Source: Thermobifida halotolerans | GTDB taxonomy: Bacteria > Actinomycetota > Actinomycetes > Streptosporangiales > Streptosporangiaceae | Reading direction: 5' to 3' | Length of the DNA stretch: 64,000 bases | NCBI RefSeq assembly: GCF_003574835.2 | Contig: NZ_CP063196.1 | Location: 2,666,001-2,730,000 of the forward strand | Shown here: piece after piece, positions 1 through 11,394 of the stretch | Layout: the number at the start of each line of letters is the position of its first letter | Position numbering within the stretch: position 1 is the first letter of the stretch | Program-made: the position numbers and the translations under genes | Notes under the pieces: generated by a model | Told to the model about the DNA's origin: nothing | The model's database searches: none | Seen by the model: the letters and a program-made list of their open reading frames with translations, nothing else

Positions 1-981
1 GCCGCGTCCACGGCCCACGAGGCCGCGCAGTTGCGCCGTCGCCGCGTCGTCCTGACCGTGCTGGCGCTGCTCGCGGCGGCGTCCGTGGTCGGCTACCTCA
101 CCGTCGACGTGGTCGGGTCCTGGACGTTCGTGCTGAAACTGCGCTCCACCCAGGTGGCCGCCCTGGTCCTGGTGGGCACGGCCATCGCCTACTCCACCGT
201 GCTGTTCCAGACGGTGACCGGCAACCGCATCCTGACGCCGTCCGTCATGGGCTTCGACTCGCTGTTCGTGCTCATCCAGACGGTGATCGTGTTCCTGTTC
301 GGCGCGGACATGCTCGCCCAGACCGACGCCCGGTTGAAGTTCGGGTTCGAGATCGCGGTGATGGTGGCGTTCTCCGTGCTGCTGTTCCGCCTGCTGTTCC
401 GGCGCGGCTCCCACGACCTGTACGTCATGGTGCTGGTCGGCATCGTCCTGGGCACCCTGTTCTCGGGGCTGTCCACCTTCGTGTCCCGCCTGATCGACCC
501 CAACGAGTACCTCACCCTGCAGGACGTCATGTTCGCCTCGTTCAACTCGGTGAACGAGGAGCTGCTGGCGGTGTCGGCGGTGCTCGTTGTCGCGGTCATG
601 GCCTACGGGGTGCGCCTGCTGCGCAGACTCGACGTGGTGGCGCTGGGCCGCGACCACGCGGTCAACCTGGGGGTCAACCACCGCTCGGTGGTCAACCAGG
701 CGCTGGTGGCGGTCGCCCTGCTGGTGTCGGTGTCCACCGCGCTGGTGGGCCCCATCACCTTCCTGGGACTGCTGGTGGCGAACCTGGCCCGGCAGCTCAC
801 CCGCACCTTCGTCCACCGCTGGACGATTCCCGCCGCCGCGCTGGTCGCGGTGATCGCACTGGTCGGCGGCCAACTCGTCCTGGCCCGGATGTTCGACTTC
901 ACCACCAGTCTGAGCGTGATCATCAACTTCGTCGGCGGCAGCTACTTCATTCTGCTGCTCCTCAGGGAGTCGCGATCGTGA
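1..981 (+). CDS. Iron-siderophore ABC transporter permease (FecCD family), 5'-truncated by window edge
   Basis: Integral membrane permease of a ferric-siderophore importer. The reading frame is open back to base 1, so the true start probably lies outside the window; 316 residues are visible from a possible TTG at 31, against about 330-350 for the family. The visible part is a string of hydrophobic helices. Near the C-terminus a GPITFLGLLVANLAR segment matches the conserved FecCD loop that docks on the ATPase. The FDSLFVLIQT segment resembles the YclO/CeuC/FatC branch (petrobactin/enterobactin-type uptake); that sub-assignment is inference. It overlaps the ATPase gene by 4 bases (GTGA at 978-981), so the two are translationally coupled. 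The binding protein is not in this window. Confidence 0.85.
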   Translation, partial: AASTAHEAAQLRRRRVVLTVLALLAAASVVGYLTVDVVGSWTFVLKLRSTQVAALVLVGTAIAYSTVLFQTVTGNRILTPSVMGFDSLFVLIQTVIVFLFGADMLAQTDARLKFGFEIAVMVAFSVLLFRLLFRRGSHDLYVMVLVGIVLGTLFSGLSTFVSRLIDPNEYLTLQDVMFASFNSVNEELLAVSAVLVVAVMAYGVRLLRRLDVVALGRDHAVNLGVNHRSVVNQALVAVALLVSVSTALVGPITFLGLLVANLARQLTRTFVHRWTIPAAALVAVIALVGGQLVLARMFDFTTSLSVIINFVGGSYFILLLLRESRS

Positions 982-1736
982 TCGAGATCCGCAACGTCAC
1001 CAAGTCCTACGGCCCCGCCACCGTGGTCGACGACGTCTCGCTGACCATTCCCCAGGGCGGCATCACCTCGATCATCGGGGCCAACGGGGCGGGCAAGTCC
1101 ACCCTGCTGTCGATCGTCGGCCGCCTGCTGGAGGCCGACTCCGGAACGGTCCTGGTGGACGGCATGGACGTGCGCACCACCCCGGGGCCCGTGCTGGCCA
1201 AGCGGCTGTCGGTGCTGCGCCAGGAGAACCACCTGCCCGTCCGGCTGACCGTGCGCGAACTGGTGTCCTTCGGCCGGTTCCCCCACTCGGGCGGCAGGTT
1301 GACCGCGGTCGACCGGGAGCACGTCGACCGCGCCATCGAGCACTTCGAACTGGCCGACTTCACCCACCGCCACCTGGACCAGTTGTCGGGCGGGCAGCGC
1401 CAACGCGCCTACGTGGCGATGGTCCTGTGCCAGGACACCGACTACGTGCTGCTGGACGAGCCACTGAACAACCTGGACATGCGGCACTCCGCGCAGATGA
1501 TGCGGCTGCTGCGGAGCATGGCGGACGACACCGGCAAGACCATCGTGCTGGTGGTGCACGACGTCAACTTCGCCGCCGCCCACTCCGACCGGATCGTGGC
1601 GATGCGGCGGGGCCGCGTCGTCGCCGAGGGCGACGTGGCGACCATGATGTCGCCCGCCGTGCTGGAAGAGGTCTTCGACATGGAGATCGACGTCCACGAT
1701 CTGGGTGGGCAACGGGTGGCCACCTACTTCCGCTGA
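978..1736 (+). CDS. Iron-siderophore ABC transporter ATP-binding protein
   Basis: Cytoplasmic ATPase (252 aa) that powers the permease encoded just upstream. Walker A is GANGAGKST (residues 34-42), the signature is LSGGQ (136-140), Walker B is YVLLDEP (156-162) and the switch histidine is in VVHDVN near residue 194; the set is complete and the length is normal for the FepC/YclP group. The start is the GTG that overlaps the permease stop. A perfect 12-bp GC-rich hairpin follows the stop, so the operon appears to end here. Substrate specificity cannot be read from the ATPase. Confidence 0.92.
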   Translation: MIEIRNVTKSYGPATVVDDVSLTIPQGGITSIIGANGAGKSTLLSIVGRLLEADSGTVLVDGMDVRTTPGPVLAKRLSVLRQENHLPVRLTVRELVSFGRFPHSGGRLTAVDREHVDRAIEHFELADFTHRHLDQLSGGQRQRAYVAMVLCQDTDYVLLDEPLNNLDMRHSAQMMRLLRSMADDTGKTIVLVVHDVNFAAAHSDRIVAMRRGRVVAEGDVATMMSPAVLEEVFDMEIDVHDLGGQRVATYFR

Positions 1737-1739
1737 CCC

Positions 1740-1782
1740 AACCCCCGGGGCGGGGCCTGTGGCGTCCCCGGCCCCGGGGGTT
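1740..1782. terminator. Bidirectional hairpin terminator
   Basis: A perfect 12-bp inverted repeat (1740-1751 and 1771-1782) lies between the converging ABC ATPase and I36-inhibitor genes. There is no clear U-tract, as is usual in this GC-rich genome. Confidence 0.7.
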
Positions 1783-1809
1783 CCGCCGGGCGTGGCAGCG
1801 CCGCCACGG

Positions 1810-2196
1810 TCAGCAGGAGAAGATCCGGTAGCTCTCCGCGTCGTTGTCGAATCCGACCTGCTCCAGGTTGGAGATCTCCCGGACGTTCTTGTCGATCCGG
1901 TAGGAGTTTCCGGTGTGGTCGTCGTTGGCGTAGAGGCGGACGCACTTTCCGGTGTAGTTCTTCACCGAGCTGATCTCGTTGTCACCGTCCCATCCGTCGA
2001 TCTGGTAGTACCCCGACGTCTTGTACTGCTTGACGTAGAGGGAGCCGTTGTATCCGGGGTCCTCCCACATGCACACGTAGTTGTTCGGGCAGGACTGCCC
2101 GGCGTGGGCGGGCAGCGCCGTGGCCACCGCCCCCGCGGGCACCAGCAGGGCGGCGGCCGCCGCGCAGAGCCCCCGCCGCACCGATTCACGCGCCAT
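1810..2196 (-). CDS. Secreted peptidase inhibitor I36 / beta-gamma-crystallin-like protein
   Basis: Small exported protein (128 aa). The chosen ATG (2196) is preceded by an AAAGG element and starts a clean signal peptide: charged MARESVRRG, a hydrophobic Ala/Leu/Val stretch, then cleavage after AHA (about residue 32). The mature part begins QSCPNNYVCMWEDPGYNG, the hallmark of the I36 (SMPI-type metalloprotease inhibitor) and related beta/gamma-crystallin folds. Four cysteines (about residues 36, 42, one in GKCVRLY, and the last residue) could form two disulfides. An in-frame ATG two codons upstream (2202) is the alternative start. The fold is well supported; actual inhibitor activity is an inference from family membership. 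Confidence 0.75.
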   Translation of the reverse strand: MARESVRRGLCAAAAALLVPAGAVATALPAHAGQSCPNNYVCMWEDPGYNGSLYVKQYKTSGYYQIDGWDGDNEISSVKNYTGKCVRLYANDDHTGNSYRIDKNVREISNLEQVGFDNDAESYRIFSC

Positions 2197-2283
2197 GAAC
2201 ATCGCCTTTCCCTCGGGTCGAGAAACCGCCTCCGGTCTCTCCCGAAAAGGGGATGTCCACTTTCCGGGGAACGCCAAACACAA

Positions 2284-2619
2284 TCGTGTCGGTCAGGAGA
2301 GTGAAAAACCCGGGGAAAGGAAACCGAAAAGCCGCCCGGCGTCCGGGGCGTACAGAACACCAGGAATCCGGAGAAATCACGGAGAAAGGAGGGGGGTTCT
2401 GGGGCGAAGCGCACGGTTCTCCGTTGTTCCCCCGAATTCGTCTTCCGCCCTCCGAAACGGAGAGAGGCCCGCGGAGGCTTTTCGGACCGCGGCGACTTTC
2501 GGTTACCGGAACCGGACCAACCGTGCCCGACCTCCCTGTTGGCCCGATCCGGCGCTCTACCCGCCAGTGCGCTATGTCATGATTCCAGGGCTTTCTCCAC
2601 ATTCATTCCTGGAGTTTCA
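2284..2619. other. Intergenic stretch without recognisable gene
   Basis: 336 bases between the divergent I36-inhibitor gene and the small membrane-protein gene. It is noticeably purine-rich (runs such as GGGGAAAGGAAACCGAAAAG) and less GC-rich than its flanks. Open frames exist on both strands but lack ribosome-binding sites and have implausible composition. It probably holds both promoters. Confidence 0.5.
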
Positions 2620-3021
2620 GTGACGTTCCCTCCCCCGCTTCCCCCACCCCCCGCACTCACCGCCGCCCGGGTCGCCAGCCGCACCGTCGGCATCGTGGTC
2701 CTCGCCGTCACCCTCCTCGGCGGCGTCCTGCTGCTGCCCGTGTCGATGGCGACCGGGATGCAGCTCGGCAGCTGCGTCGAGGGCACGGACGCCGCGCCCG
2801 GATGCACCAGCGCGTTCCTGGGGCTGCTCGGCTTCGCGCTGCCGTGGATCGGCTGGCTGCTCGGCGTCTTCGGCGCCCTGGCCCTGTTCGTCGCCGCGTG
2901 GCGGCGCCGCCGCCGCGAGTGGCTGTGGCCCCTGGTCGGCGCGGTCGGCTACACACTCAGCATCCCGCTCGCCCTGGTCGCGCTGTTCGGCCCGGGCGAG
3001 GTGCTCGCCACCCTCGGGTAG
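2620..3021 (+). CDS. Small membrane protein, function unknown
   Basis: I do not recognise a named family. The 133-aa product starts at a GTG (2620) preceded by GGAG five bases upstream. After a proline-rich N-terminus (MTFPPPLPPPP) it has about three hydrophobic helices: roughly residues 20-45, 65-95 and 105-128. An Arg-rich cytoplasmic-looking loop (WRRRRREW) lies between the last two. Two cysteines sit in the extracellular-looking loop between helices 1 and 2. It stands alone, ending before a strong hairpin shared with the convergent aconitase gene. Confidence 0.65.
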   Translation: MTFPPPLPPPPALTAARVASRTVGIVVLAVTLLGGVLLLPVSMATGMQLGSCVEGTDAAPGCTSAFLGLLGFALPWIGWLLGVFGALALFVAAWRRRRREWLWPLVGAVGYTLSIPLALVALFGPGEVLATLG

Positions 3022-3054
3022 CCGCGAGGCCTGCCGGCAAAGGGGACTGCCAAA

Positions 3055-3088
3055 GGGCCCGCCGCCGTCTCCTGGACGGGGCGGGCCC
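3055..3088. terminator. Convergent hairpin terminator
   Basis: An inverted repeat with arms beginning GGGCCCGCC and ending GGCGGGCCC, with one bulged base, sits between the small membrane-protein gene and the 3' end of acnA and could serve both. Confidence 0.6.
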
Positions 3089-3136
3089 CTGTGGGTCTCC
3101 CCGGGGCCTGTGGGTCCCGGGGGGTTCGTGGGACTA

Positions 3137-5944
<2,808 letters not shown>

Positions 5945-6130
5945 GGTTGTTCGCCTCCTGGTCTCGCCACTTTTTCCCAAGCATCCTGCCCTAGCGGCAC
6001 AGCCGGGGCGTCACTGAGGCTGTCCTTACAAGATCACTCCCCAGCCGGGACGGCGGTTCCCGTGCCGCGCGGGGCAACGGGGCCCACCCGTGCCGACGGC
6101 CTGGGTCCCGCCTCCGGAAGTGCCGAGCCC

Positions 6131-6157
6131 CGGTCCTGCGGCGACAGGGCAGGACCG
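6131..6157. repeat. 9-bp inverted repeat in the acnA leader
   Basis: CGGTCCTGC (6131-6139) and GCAGGACCG (6149-6157) form a perfect 9-bp stem with a 9-base loop inside the predicted acnA 5' untranslated region. No known riboswitch fold was recognised. Confidence 0.4.
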
Positions 6158-6202
6158 CCGGTGGCGGTGAACCTCACATGCCCAGTGATTCGCTCGCGCT
6201 GT

Positions 6203-6244
6203 TATCTCGACATCAAGGTATCGGACACGTATCTCGACATCAAG
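6203..6244 (-). promoter_or_regulatory. Predicted acnA promoter overlapped by two operator-like direct repeats
   Basis: On the acnA-coding strand there is TTGATG (6243-6238), 17 bases, then TACCTT (6220-6215), a good match to a housekeeping sigma promoter. The 15-mer TATCTCGACATCAAG occurs twice, at 6203-6217 and 6230-6244, 27 bases apart. One copy covers the -35 element; the other touches the -10 and covers the expected start point. Each copy is a degenerate palindrome of the TCTTGA-type half-sites used by MarR-family regulators. In Streptomyces the MarR protein TamR controls aconitase; applying that here is inference. Confidence 0.6.
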
Positions 6245-6336
6245 CTACTAGCCAGTAATGCTTGTCTCTCAACGCCTCCCCTACCCGTCTGAGCGGCGGG
6301 AACACTCGCCGGAACGGGTGCTCCCGCCGCTGCCGC

Positions 6337-7269
6337 TCAGTCCAGTTGGGAGGCCACCTTGTCGGCGATCAGTTCCAGGTGGTCGAGGTCCGACAGGTCC
6401 AGGACCTGGAGGTACAGCCGCTCCGCGCCGATCTCGGCGAAGCGCCCGATCTTGTCGACGACCTCGCCGGGACTGCCCGCCAGACCGTTGACCCTGAGCT
6501 CGGGCACCTCCCGGCCGATCGCGGCGGCGCGGCGGGCCACCTCGGCCTCGTCGCGCCCCACGCACACCACCTGGGCCGCGGAGTAGACCATGGGCCTGGT
6601 GCGGCCCGCCTCCTCCACGGCGGCACGGGTGCGGTCGAAGGCCGCCCCGGTGTCCTCCAGCACGTTGAAGGGGACGTTGTACTCGTCGGCGTAGGCCGCG
6701 GCCAGCCGGGGCGTACGCCTGCGTCCCGTGCCGCCGACGAGAACGGGCGGACGCGGCGACTGGGCGGGCTTGGGCAGCGCCGGGCTGTTCTCGAAGCGGT
6801 AGTGCCTGCCCCGGTAGTCGAACGTCTCCCCGGCCGGGGTCTCCCACAGGCCGACGATGGCCGCCAACTGCTCCTCGAAGCGGTCGAAGCGCTCACGGGC
6901 GTCGGTCGGGAACGGCAGTCCGTAGGCGGTGTGCTCGGCCTCGAACCAGCCCGCGCCGAACCCGAACTCCACCCGGCCCCCGCTCATCTGGTCCACCTGG
7001 GCGACGCTGATCGCCAGCGGCCCGGGCGCGCGGAACGTGGCCGCGGTCATGAGCGTGCCCAGCCGGATCCGGGAGGTCTCGCGGGCCAGCCCGGCCAGGG
7101 TGATCCAGGCGTCGGTGGGACCCGGCAGGCCGGTGACGTTCCCCATCTTCAGGTAGTGGTCGGAGCGGAAGAAGGCGTCGAACCCGAGGTCCTCGGCGGC
7201 CCTGGCCACCGTCAGGAGGGTGTCGTAGGTCGCGCCCTGCTGGGGTTCGGTGAAGATCCTCAGTCGCAT
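6337..7269 (-). CDS. LLM-class F420-dependent oxidoreductase
   Basis: A 310-aa luciferase-like (TIM-barrel) oxidoreductase that by family probably uses coenzyme F420. Typical segments include the N-terminal MRLRIFTEPQQG strand, FDAFFRSDHYL near residue 40, SRIRLGTLMTAATFR and the VEFGFGAGWFEAEH phosphate-binding region; a VLVGGTGRRRTPRLAA motif lies in the second half. The start ATG (7269) has a GGGGG element directly upstream; an in-frame longer version would begin with an uncharacteristic MARNRRAG extension. The gene is on the same strand as the downstream acnA but separated from it by about 390 bases. The substrate is unknown. Confidence 0.85.
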   Translation of the reverse strand: MRLRIFTEPQQGATYDTLLTVARAAEDLGFDAFFRSDHYLKMGNVTGLPGPTDAWITLAGLARETSRIRLGTLMTAATFRAPGPLAISVAQVDQMSGGRVEFGFGAGWFEAEHTAYGLPFPTDARERFDRFEEQLAAIVGLWETPAGETFDYRGRHYRFENSPALPKPAQSPRPPVLVGGTGRRRTPRLAAAYADEYNVPFNVLEDTGAAFDRTRAAVEEAGRTRPMVYSAAQVVCVGRDEAEVARRAAAIGREVPELRVNGLAGSPGEVVDKIGRFAEIGAERLYLQVLDLSDLDHLELIADKVASQLD

Positions 7270-7342
7270 GCCCCCATTGTCCCGCCCGGCGCGCCGGTTC
7301 CGCGCCACCGGCGCCGTTCCGGCGCGCCCCCGGACCGGTACC

Positions 7343-8602
7343 TCAGGCGCGGACCAGGACGGCCAGGCACTCCACGTGGTGGGTCATGGGGAAGGCGTCG
7401 AAGGCGCGCAGCCCGTCGAGTCGGTAGCCGCGCTCCGCGAGGGCCGAGAGGTCGCGGGCGAGGGTGGCGGGATCGCAGGAGACGTAGGCGATCCGCTGCG
7501 GGCGCAGCGCCGCCAGGGACTCCACCGCCTCGGCTCCCATGCCCGCGCGCGGCGGGTCCGCCACGGCCAGGTCGACGCGCAGGTCGACCCACTGGCGCAG
7601 GCGCGCGGCCACGTCCCCCTGCTCGATGCGGACCTGCGGCAGGTCGCGCAGGTTGGACCGGGCGTCGCGGACCGCGTCGGCTCCGCCCTCGACCCCGAAC
7701 ACCCGCCCCTCCTCGCCGACCGCGGCGCCGAGGGCGCCCGCGAACAGCCCGACACCGCAGTACAGGTCCAGGGCGGTCTGGCCGGGCTTGGGCTCCAACG
7801 CCTCGAGCACCGCGTCGGTGAGGACCTCGGCCGCGGCCGGATGGACCTGCCAGAACGCTCCCGCGCTGACCCGCCAGCGGCGTCCGGCGGCGGTCTCGGT
7901 GACACCGCGCCGACCGTGGACCGCCTGGATCCGGCCGCCCCGGAAGCGGCGCAGCACCGCGGCCGGTCCCCCCAGTTCGGGGAGTTCGGGCAGCCTGGCC
8001 GCCGTGGGGGTGACGACGACGGCCGCGTCGCCGGTGCCGGCCGAGGTCACCGCCTCGACCTCGGCCACGTTCCGCCAGCGGCGCCGGGGCAACTCCAGCA
8101 GGTTGACCCCCGGGGAGGCGATGGGGCAGTCGTCGACGGGCTCGACGGTGTGGGAGCGGTGCCTGCGCAGGCCCGCCGTCCCCTCGGCGTCGACCGCGAA
8201 CCGCACCCGGGTGCGCCAGCCCAGTCCGTCGGGGGTGCCGGGAAGCTCCTCGACGCGCACCTCGTGCTCGATCCCGGCGATCCGGCTCAACTGTTCGGAG
8301 ACCACCCGCGCCTTGATGCGCCGCTGCGCCTCCAGGGAGGCGTGCTGCCAGTCGCAGCCCCCGCACCTCCCGGGACCGGCGAACCGGCACGGCGGCTCCA
8401 CCCGGTCGGGCGAGGCCTCCAGGACCTCCACGGCGTCGGCGCGCAGGAAGCGCCTGGTCTCCTCGGTCACCAGGGCGCGCACCAACTCTCCCGGCAGGGC
8501 GTGGCGCACGAACACGACCTGGCCCTCGTGGCGTCCGACGCACCATCCTCCGTGCGCCACACCGTCGAGGCGCACCTCGACGCGGGTTCCGAGCCGACTC
8601 AT
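7343..8602 (-). CDS. TrmA/RumA-type RNA (uracil-5-)-methyltransferase
   Basis: SAM-dependent RNA m5U methyltransferase homologue (419 aa). An N-terminal TRAM RNA-binding domain (about 1-55) is followed by a cysteine cluster CRFAGPGRCGGCDW (about residues 69-82) that fits the RumA iron-sulfur site. The Rossmann domain carries YCGVGLFAGALG (about 277), DPPRAGMG (about 347) and the catalytic-cysteine motif YVSCDPATLARDL (about 376), all intact. The start at ATG 8602 is supported by GAAAGG nine bases upstream; the longer in-frame extension has no such site. In many actinomycetes this gene neighbours an APC permease and the two TrkA genes; here only the TrkA genes are adjacent. Whether the target is rRNA or tRNA cannot be told. 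Confidence 0.88.
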   Translation of the reverse strand: MSRLGTRVEVRLDGVAHGGWCVGRHEGQVVFVRHALPGELVRALVTEETRRFLRADAVEVLEASPDRVEPPCRFAGPGRCGGCDWQHASLEAQRRIKARVVSEQLSRIAGIEHEVRVEELPGTPDGLGWRTRVRFAVDAEGTAGLRRHRSHTVEPVDDCPIASPGVNLLELPRRRWRNVAEVEAVTSAGTGDAAVVVTPTAARLPELPELGGPAAVLRRFRGGRIQAVHGRRGVTETAAGRRWRVSAGAFWQVHPAAAEVLTDAVLEALEPKPGQTALDLYCGVGLFAGALGAAVGEEGRVFGVEGGADAVRDARSNLRDLPQVRIEQGDVAARLRQWVDLRVDLAVADPPRAGMGAEAVESLAALRPQRIAYVSCDPATLARDLSALAERGYRLDGLRAFDAFPMTHHVECLAVLVRA

Positions 8603-8820
8603 GGGCAACGACCTTTCGGGTGGACGAGGCGGTCGGGCACCGCGCCGGTCGCGGCCACCGCCCCTGTCGACCACTGTAGTCGGGCCCGGGCACGCCCAAT
8701 CCCCACCGAACGGGACGCGGCCCCGCCGATGCCGCGAAATGTGGTTGGGTATATCCAGCCCAGGCCACGTCGGCGATGGCGTGGCCGCCACCACCGAGGC
8801 ACACCGGGAGCGGACGCGAC

Positions 8821-9495
8821 GTGCACATCGTCATCTTGGGCTGCGGACGGGTGGGCTCCACCCTCGCGCACACGCTGGAGGACTCGGGCCACACGGTCGC
8901 GGTGATCGACCGCGCTCCCGAGGCGTTTCGCAGGCTGCGCTCGGCCACCGCCAAGCACGCGGTCACCGGTCTGGGCCACGACCGCGAGGTGCTCGTCCGC
9001 GCGGGTATCGAGACCGCGCACGCGTTCGCCGCGGTCAGCAGCGGCGACAACTCCAACATCATCGCCGCGCGGGTGGCCCGTGAGACGTTCGGGGTGCGCA
9101 ACGTGGTGGCGCGCATCTACGACCCGCGCCGCGCCGAGGTCTACCAGCGGCTGGGCATCCCCACCGTGGCCACGGTGCGCTGGACCGCCGACATGGTCCT
9201 GCGCCACCTGGTGCCGGGGGACGAGTACCTGGGCACCGGGCCGCTGTGGCGGGATCCCTCGGGGACACTGGTCATGACGGAGGCGGTGGTGGGCGCGGCG
9301 TGGTCGCAGCAGCGCGTCGACCAGGTCGAGTCCGCCCTGGGAGTGCGGGTGACCCACCTGAGCCGGGGCGGGGAGATCCACCTGGCCCGCTCGGATCTGC
9401 GCCTGTGGCCGGGGGACGTGCTGCACGTGGTCTCGGCCGCGGACGCGACCGAGGAGGCGGCGCGGCGGATCAGCGCGGACGGGGGTGAGCGGTGA
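8821..9495 (+). CDS. TrkA-family potassium uptake regulatory protein (first of pair)
   Basis: Cytoplasmic nucleotide-binding subunit controlling potassium uptake (224 aa). A Rossmann TrkA-N domain starts at residue 1 with HIVILGCGRVGSTLA and an acidic end of strand 2 (VIDR), so NAD(H)-type binding is expected. A TrkA-C domain fills the C-terminal third (GDVLHVVSA). The GTG at 8821 directly precedes the glycine motif and has GGGAG upstream. It overlaps the following TrkA gene and is divergent from the RNA methyltransferase gene. The pair matches CeoB/CeoC of mycobacteria. No membrane potassium channel gene is nearby. Confidence 0.9.
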   Translation: MHIVILGCGRVGSTLAHTLEDSGHTVAVIDRAPEAFRRLRSATAKHAVTGLGHDREVLVRAGIETAHAFAAVSSGDNSNIIAARVARETFGVRNVVARIYDPRRAEVYQRLGIPTVATVRWTADMVLRHLVPGDEYLGTGPLWRDPSGTLVMTEAVVGAAWSQQRVDQVESALGVRVTHLSRGGEIHLARSDLRLWPGDVLHVVSAADATEEAARRISADGGER

Positions 9496-10172
9496 TGCGG
9501 GTGGCGATCGCGGGAGCCGGCGCGGTGGGGCGTTCCATCGCCGCCGAACTGCTCGGCAGCGGGCACGAGGTACTGCTCATCGACCGCGACTCCCGCGCCA
9601 TCGACGTGCACGCGCTGACCGACGCCGAGTGGCTGCTGGCCGACGCCTGTGAGGTCAGCTCTCTGGAGAACGCCCGGTTGGACGAGTTCGACGCGGTGGT
9701 CGCCGCCACCTCCGACGACAAGGTCAACCTGGTGGTGTCGTTGCTGGCCAAGCGGGAGTTCGGGGTGCGCCGCGTGGTCGCGCGGGTCAACGATCCCCGC
9801 GACGAGTGGCTGTTCACCGACGCCTGGGGCGTGGACGTGGCGGTCTCGCCGCCGCGGCTGCTGGCGGCACTGGTGGACGACGACGAGGACGCCGAACTGG
9901 GTCGGGCGGGCGAGACGGCGGCCCTGGTCTCCCTGGGCGGGGCCGACCTGCTGGAGTCGGCGCTGACCGAGGAGTCGCCGTTTCGGGGGCGCACCGTCGA
10001 CGAGCTGCACGCCGCGCTGCCCGAGGGCGTGGTGCTGGTCGCGGTGGTGCAGTCCGGTCAGGCGCGCGCCCCGCTGCCGGGGACCGCGCTCGCGGCGGGG
10101 GACGTCGTGGTCCTGCTCAGCAGCGCCCGAAGCGACGACGAACTGCACGCGGTGCTGAGCGGCGCCTCCTGA
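9492..10172 (+). CDS. TrkA-family potassium uptake regulatory protein (second of pair)
   Basis: Second TrkA-type subunit (226 aa from GTG 9492, or 225 from ATG 9495). The N-terminal MRVAIAGAGAVGRSIA Rossmann motif with the acidic LLIDRD strand end is intact; the TrkA-C domain ends with GDVVVLLSS. The start codon overlaps the stop of the first trkA gene, so the two are probably made in equal amounts and may form a heteromer. An Asp/Glu-rich linker (VDDDEDAEL) joins the two domains. About 110 bases separate it from the following LLM gene, so it likely ends the unit. Confidence 0.9.
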   Translation: MMRVAIAGAGAVGRSIAAELLGSGHEVLLIDRDSRAIDVHALTDAEWLLADACEVSSLENARLDEFDAVVAATSDDKVNLVVSLLAKREFGVRRVVARVNDPRDEWLFTDAWGVDVAVSPPRLLAALVDDDEDAELGRAGETAALVSLGGADLLESALTEESPFRGRTVDELHAALPEGVVLVAVVQSGQARAPLPGTALAAGDVVVLLSSARSDDELHAVLSGAS

Positions 10173-10284
10173 CCCCGCGGCCCGGACCACACCGCGGGAG
10201 CGGAATAGTCCACCGCTCGACGGAGTTCCGCATGAAAGTTGAAAATTGTAATTCTTCCTGATCAGGATCTTCGAGGGAGCGGAC

Positions 10285-11394
10285 ATGCAGTTCGGGATCT
10301 TCACCGTCGGCGACGTCACCACGGACCCGACCACCGGGCGCACCCCGACCGAGGCCGAGCGGATCAAGGCGATGGTCACGATCGCGCTGAAGGCCGAGGA
10401 GGTCGGACTGGACGTCTTCGCCACCGGCGAGCACCACAACCCGCCGTTCGTGCCCTCCTCCCCCACGACCATGCTCGGCTACGTCGCGGCCCGCACCGAG
10501 CGCGTCGTGCTGTCCACCGCCACCACCCTGATCACCACCAACGATCCGGTGAAGATCGCCGAGGACTTCGCGATGCTGCAGCACCTGGCCGACGGGCGGG
10601 TCGACCTCATGATGGGCCGCGGCAACACCGGACCGGTCTACCCCTGGTTCGGCAAGGACATCCGCCAGGGCATCCCGCTGGCCATCGAGAACTACCACCT
10701 GCTGCACCGGCTGTGGCGCGAGGACGTCGTGGACTGGCAGGGCAAGTTCCGCACCCCGCTGCAGTCGTTCACCTCCACCCCGCGCCCCCTCGACGGGATT
10801 CCGCCGTTCGTGTGGCACGGCTCCATCCGCAGCCCGGAGATCGCCGAGCAGGCCGCCTACTACGGCGACGGCTTCTTCGCCAACAACATCTTCTGGCCCA
10901 AGGAGCACTTCCAGCGCCTGATCGACCTGTACCGCAGGCGTTACGAGCACTACGGCCACGGATCGGCCGACCAGGCGATCGTCGGCCTGGGCGGGCAGGT
11001 GTTCATGCGCGCCAACTCCCAGGACGCGGTACGGGAGTTTCGCCCCTACTTCGACAACGCGCCCGTCTACGGCCACGGCCCCTCCCTGGAGGAGTTCATG
11101 GAGCAGACGCCGCTGACGGTCGGCAGCCCGCAGCAGGTGATCGACCGGACCCTGCAGTTCCGCGAGTACTTCGGCGACTACCAGCGCCAACTGTTCCTCA
11201 TGGACCACGCGGGCCTGCCGCTCAAGACCGTGCTGGAGCAGCTCGACCTCCTCGGCGAGCAGGTCGTGCCGGTGCTGCGCAGGGAGTTCGCCGCGCTGAA
11301 ACCCGCCCACGTGCCCGAAGCCCCCACCCACGCCAGCCTCCGCGCGGCCGCCGAGGAGGCCCGCCGGACCGAGCGAACGGAGGTGCCCCGTTGA
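10285..11394 (+). CDS. Luciferase-like FMN-dependent monooxygenase, CE1758 family
   Basis: A 369-aa bacterial-luciferase-fold flavoenzyme. It opens with MQFGIFTVGDVT and contains ATGEHHNPPF, a DLMMGRGNTGPVYPWFG loop and FVWHGSIRSPEIAEQAAYYGDGFFANN, all typical of the CE1758 subgroup. The ATG at 10285 is preceded by GGAG five bases away. It overlaps the next gene, a small FMN reductase, by 4 bases (TTGA); such monooxygenase/reductase duos are a recognised pair in actinobacteria, where the reductase supplies reduced flavin. The C-terminal 30 residues are Ala/Glu-rich and probably disordered. The substrate is unknown. Confidence 0.87.
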   Translation: MQFGIFTVGDVTTDPTTGRTPTEAERIKAMVTIALKAEEVGLDVFATGEHHNPPFVPSSPTTMLGYVAARTERVVLSTATTLITTNDPVKIAEDFAMLQHLADGRVDLMMGRGNTGPVYPWFGKDIRQGIPLAIENYHLLHRLWREDVVDWQGKFRTPLQSFTSTPRPLDGIPPFVWHGSIRSPEIAEQAAYYGDGFFANNIFWPKEHFQRLIDLYRRRYEHYGHGSADQAIVGLGGQVFMRANSQDAVREFRPYFDNAPVYGHGPSLEEFMEQTPLTVGSPQQVIDRTLQFREYFGDYQRQLFLMDHAGLPLKTVLEQLDLLGEQVVPVLRREFAALKPAHVPEAPTHASLRAAAEEARRTERTEVPR

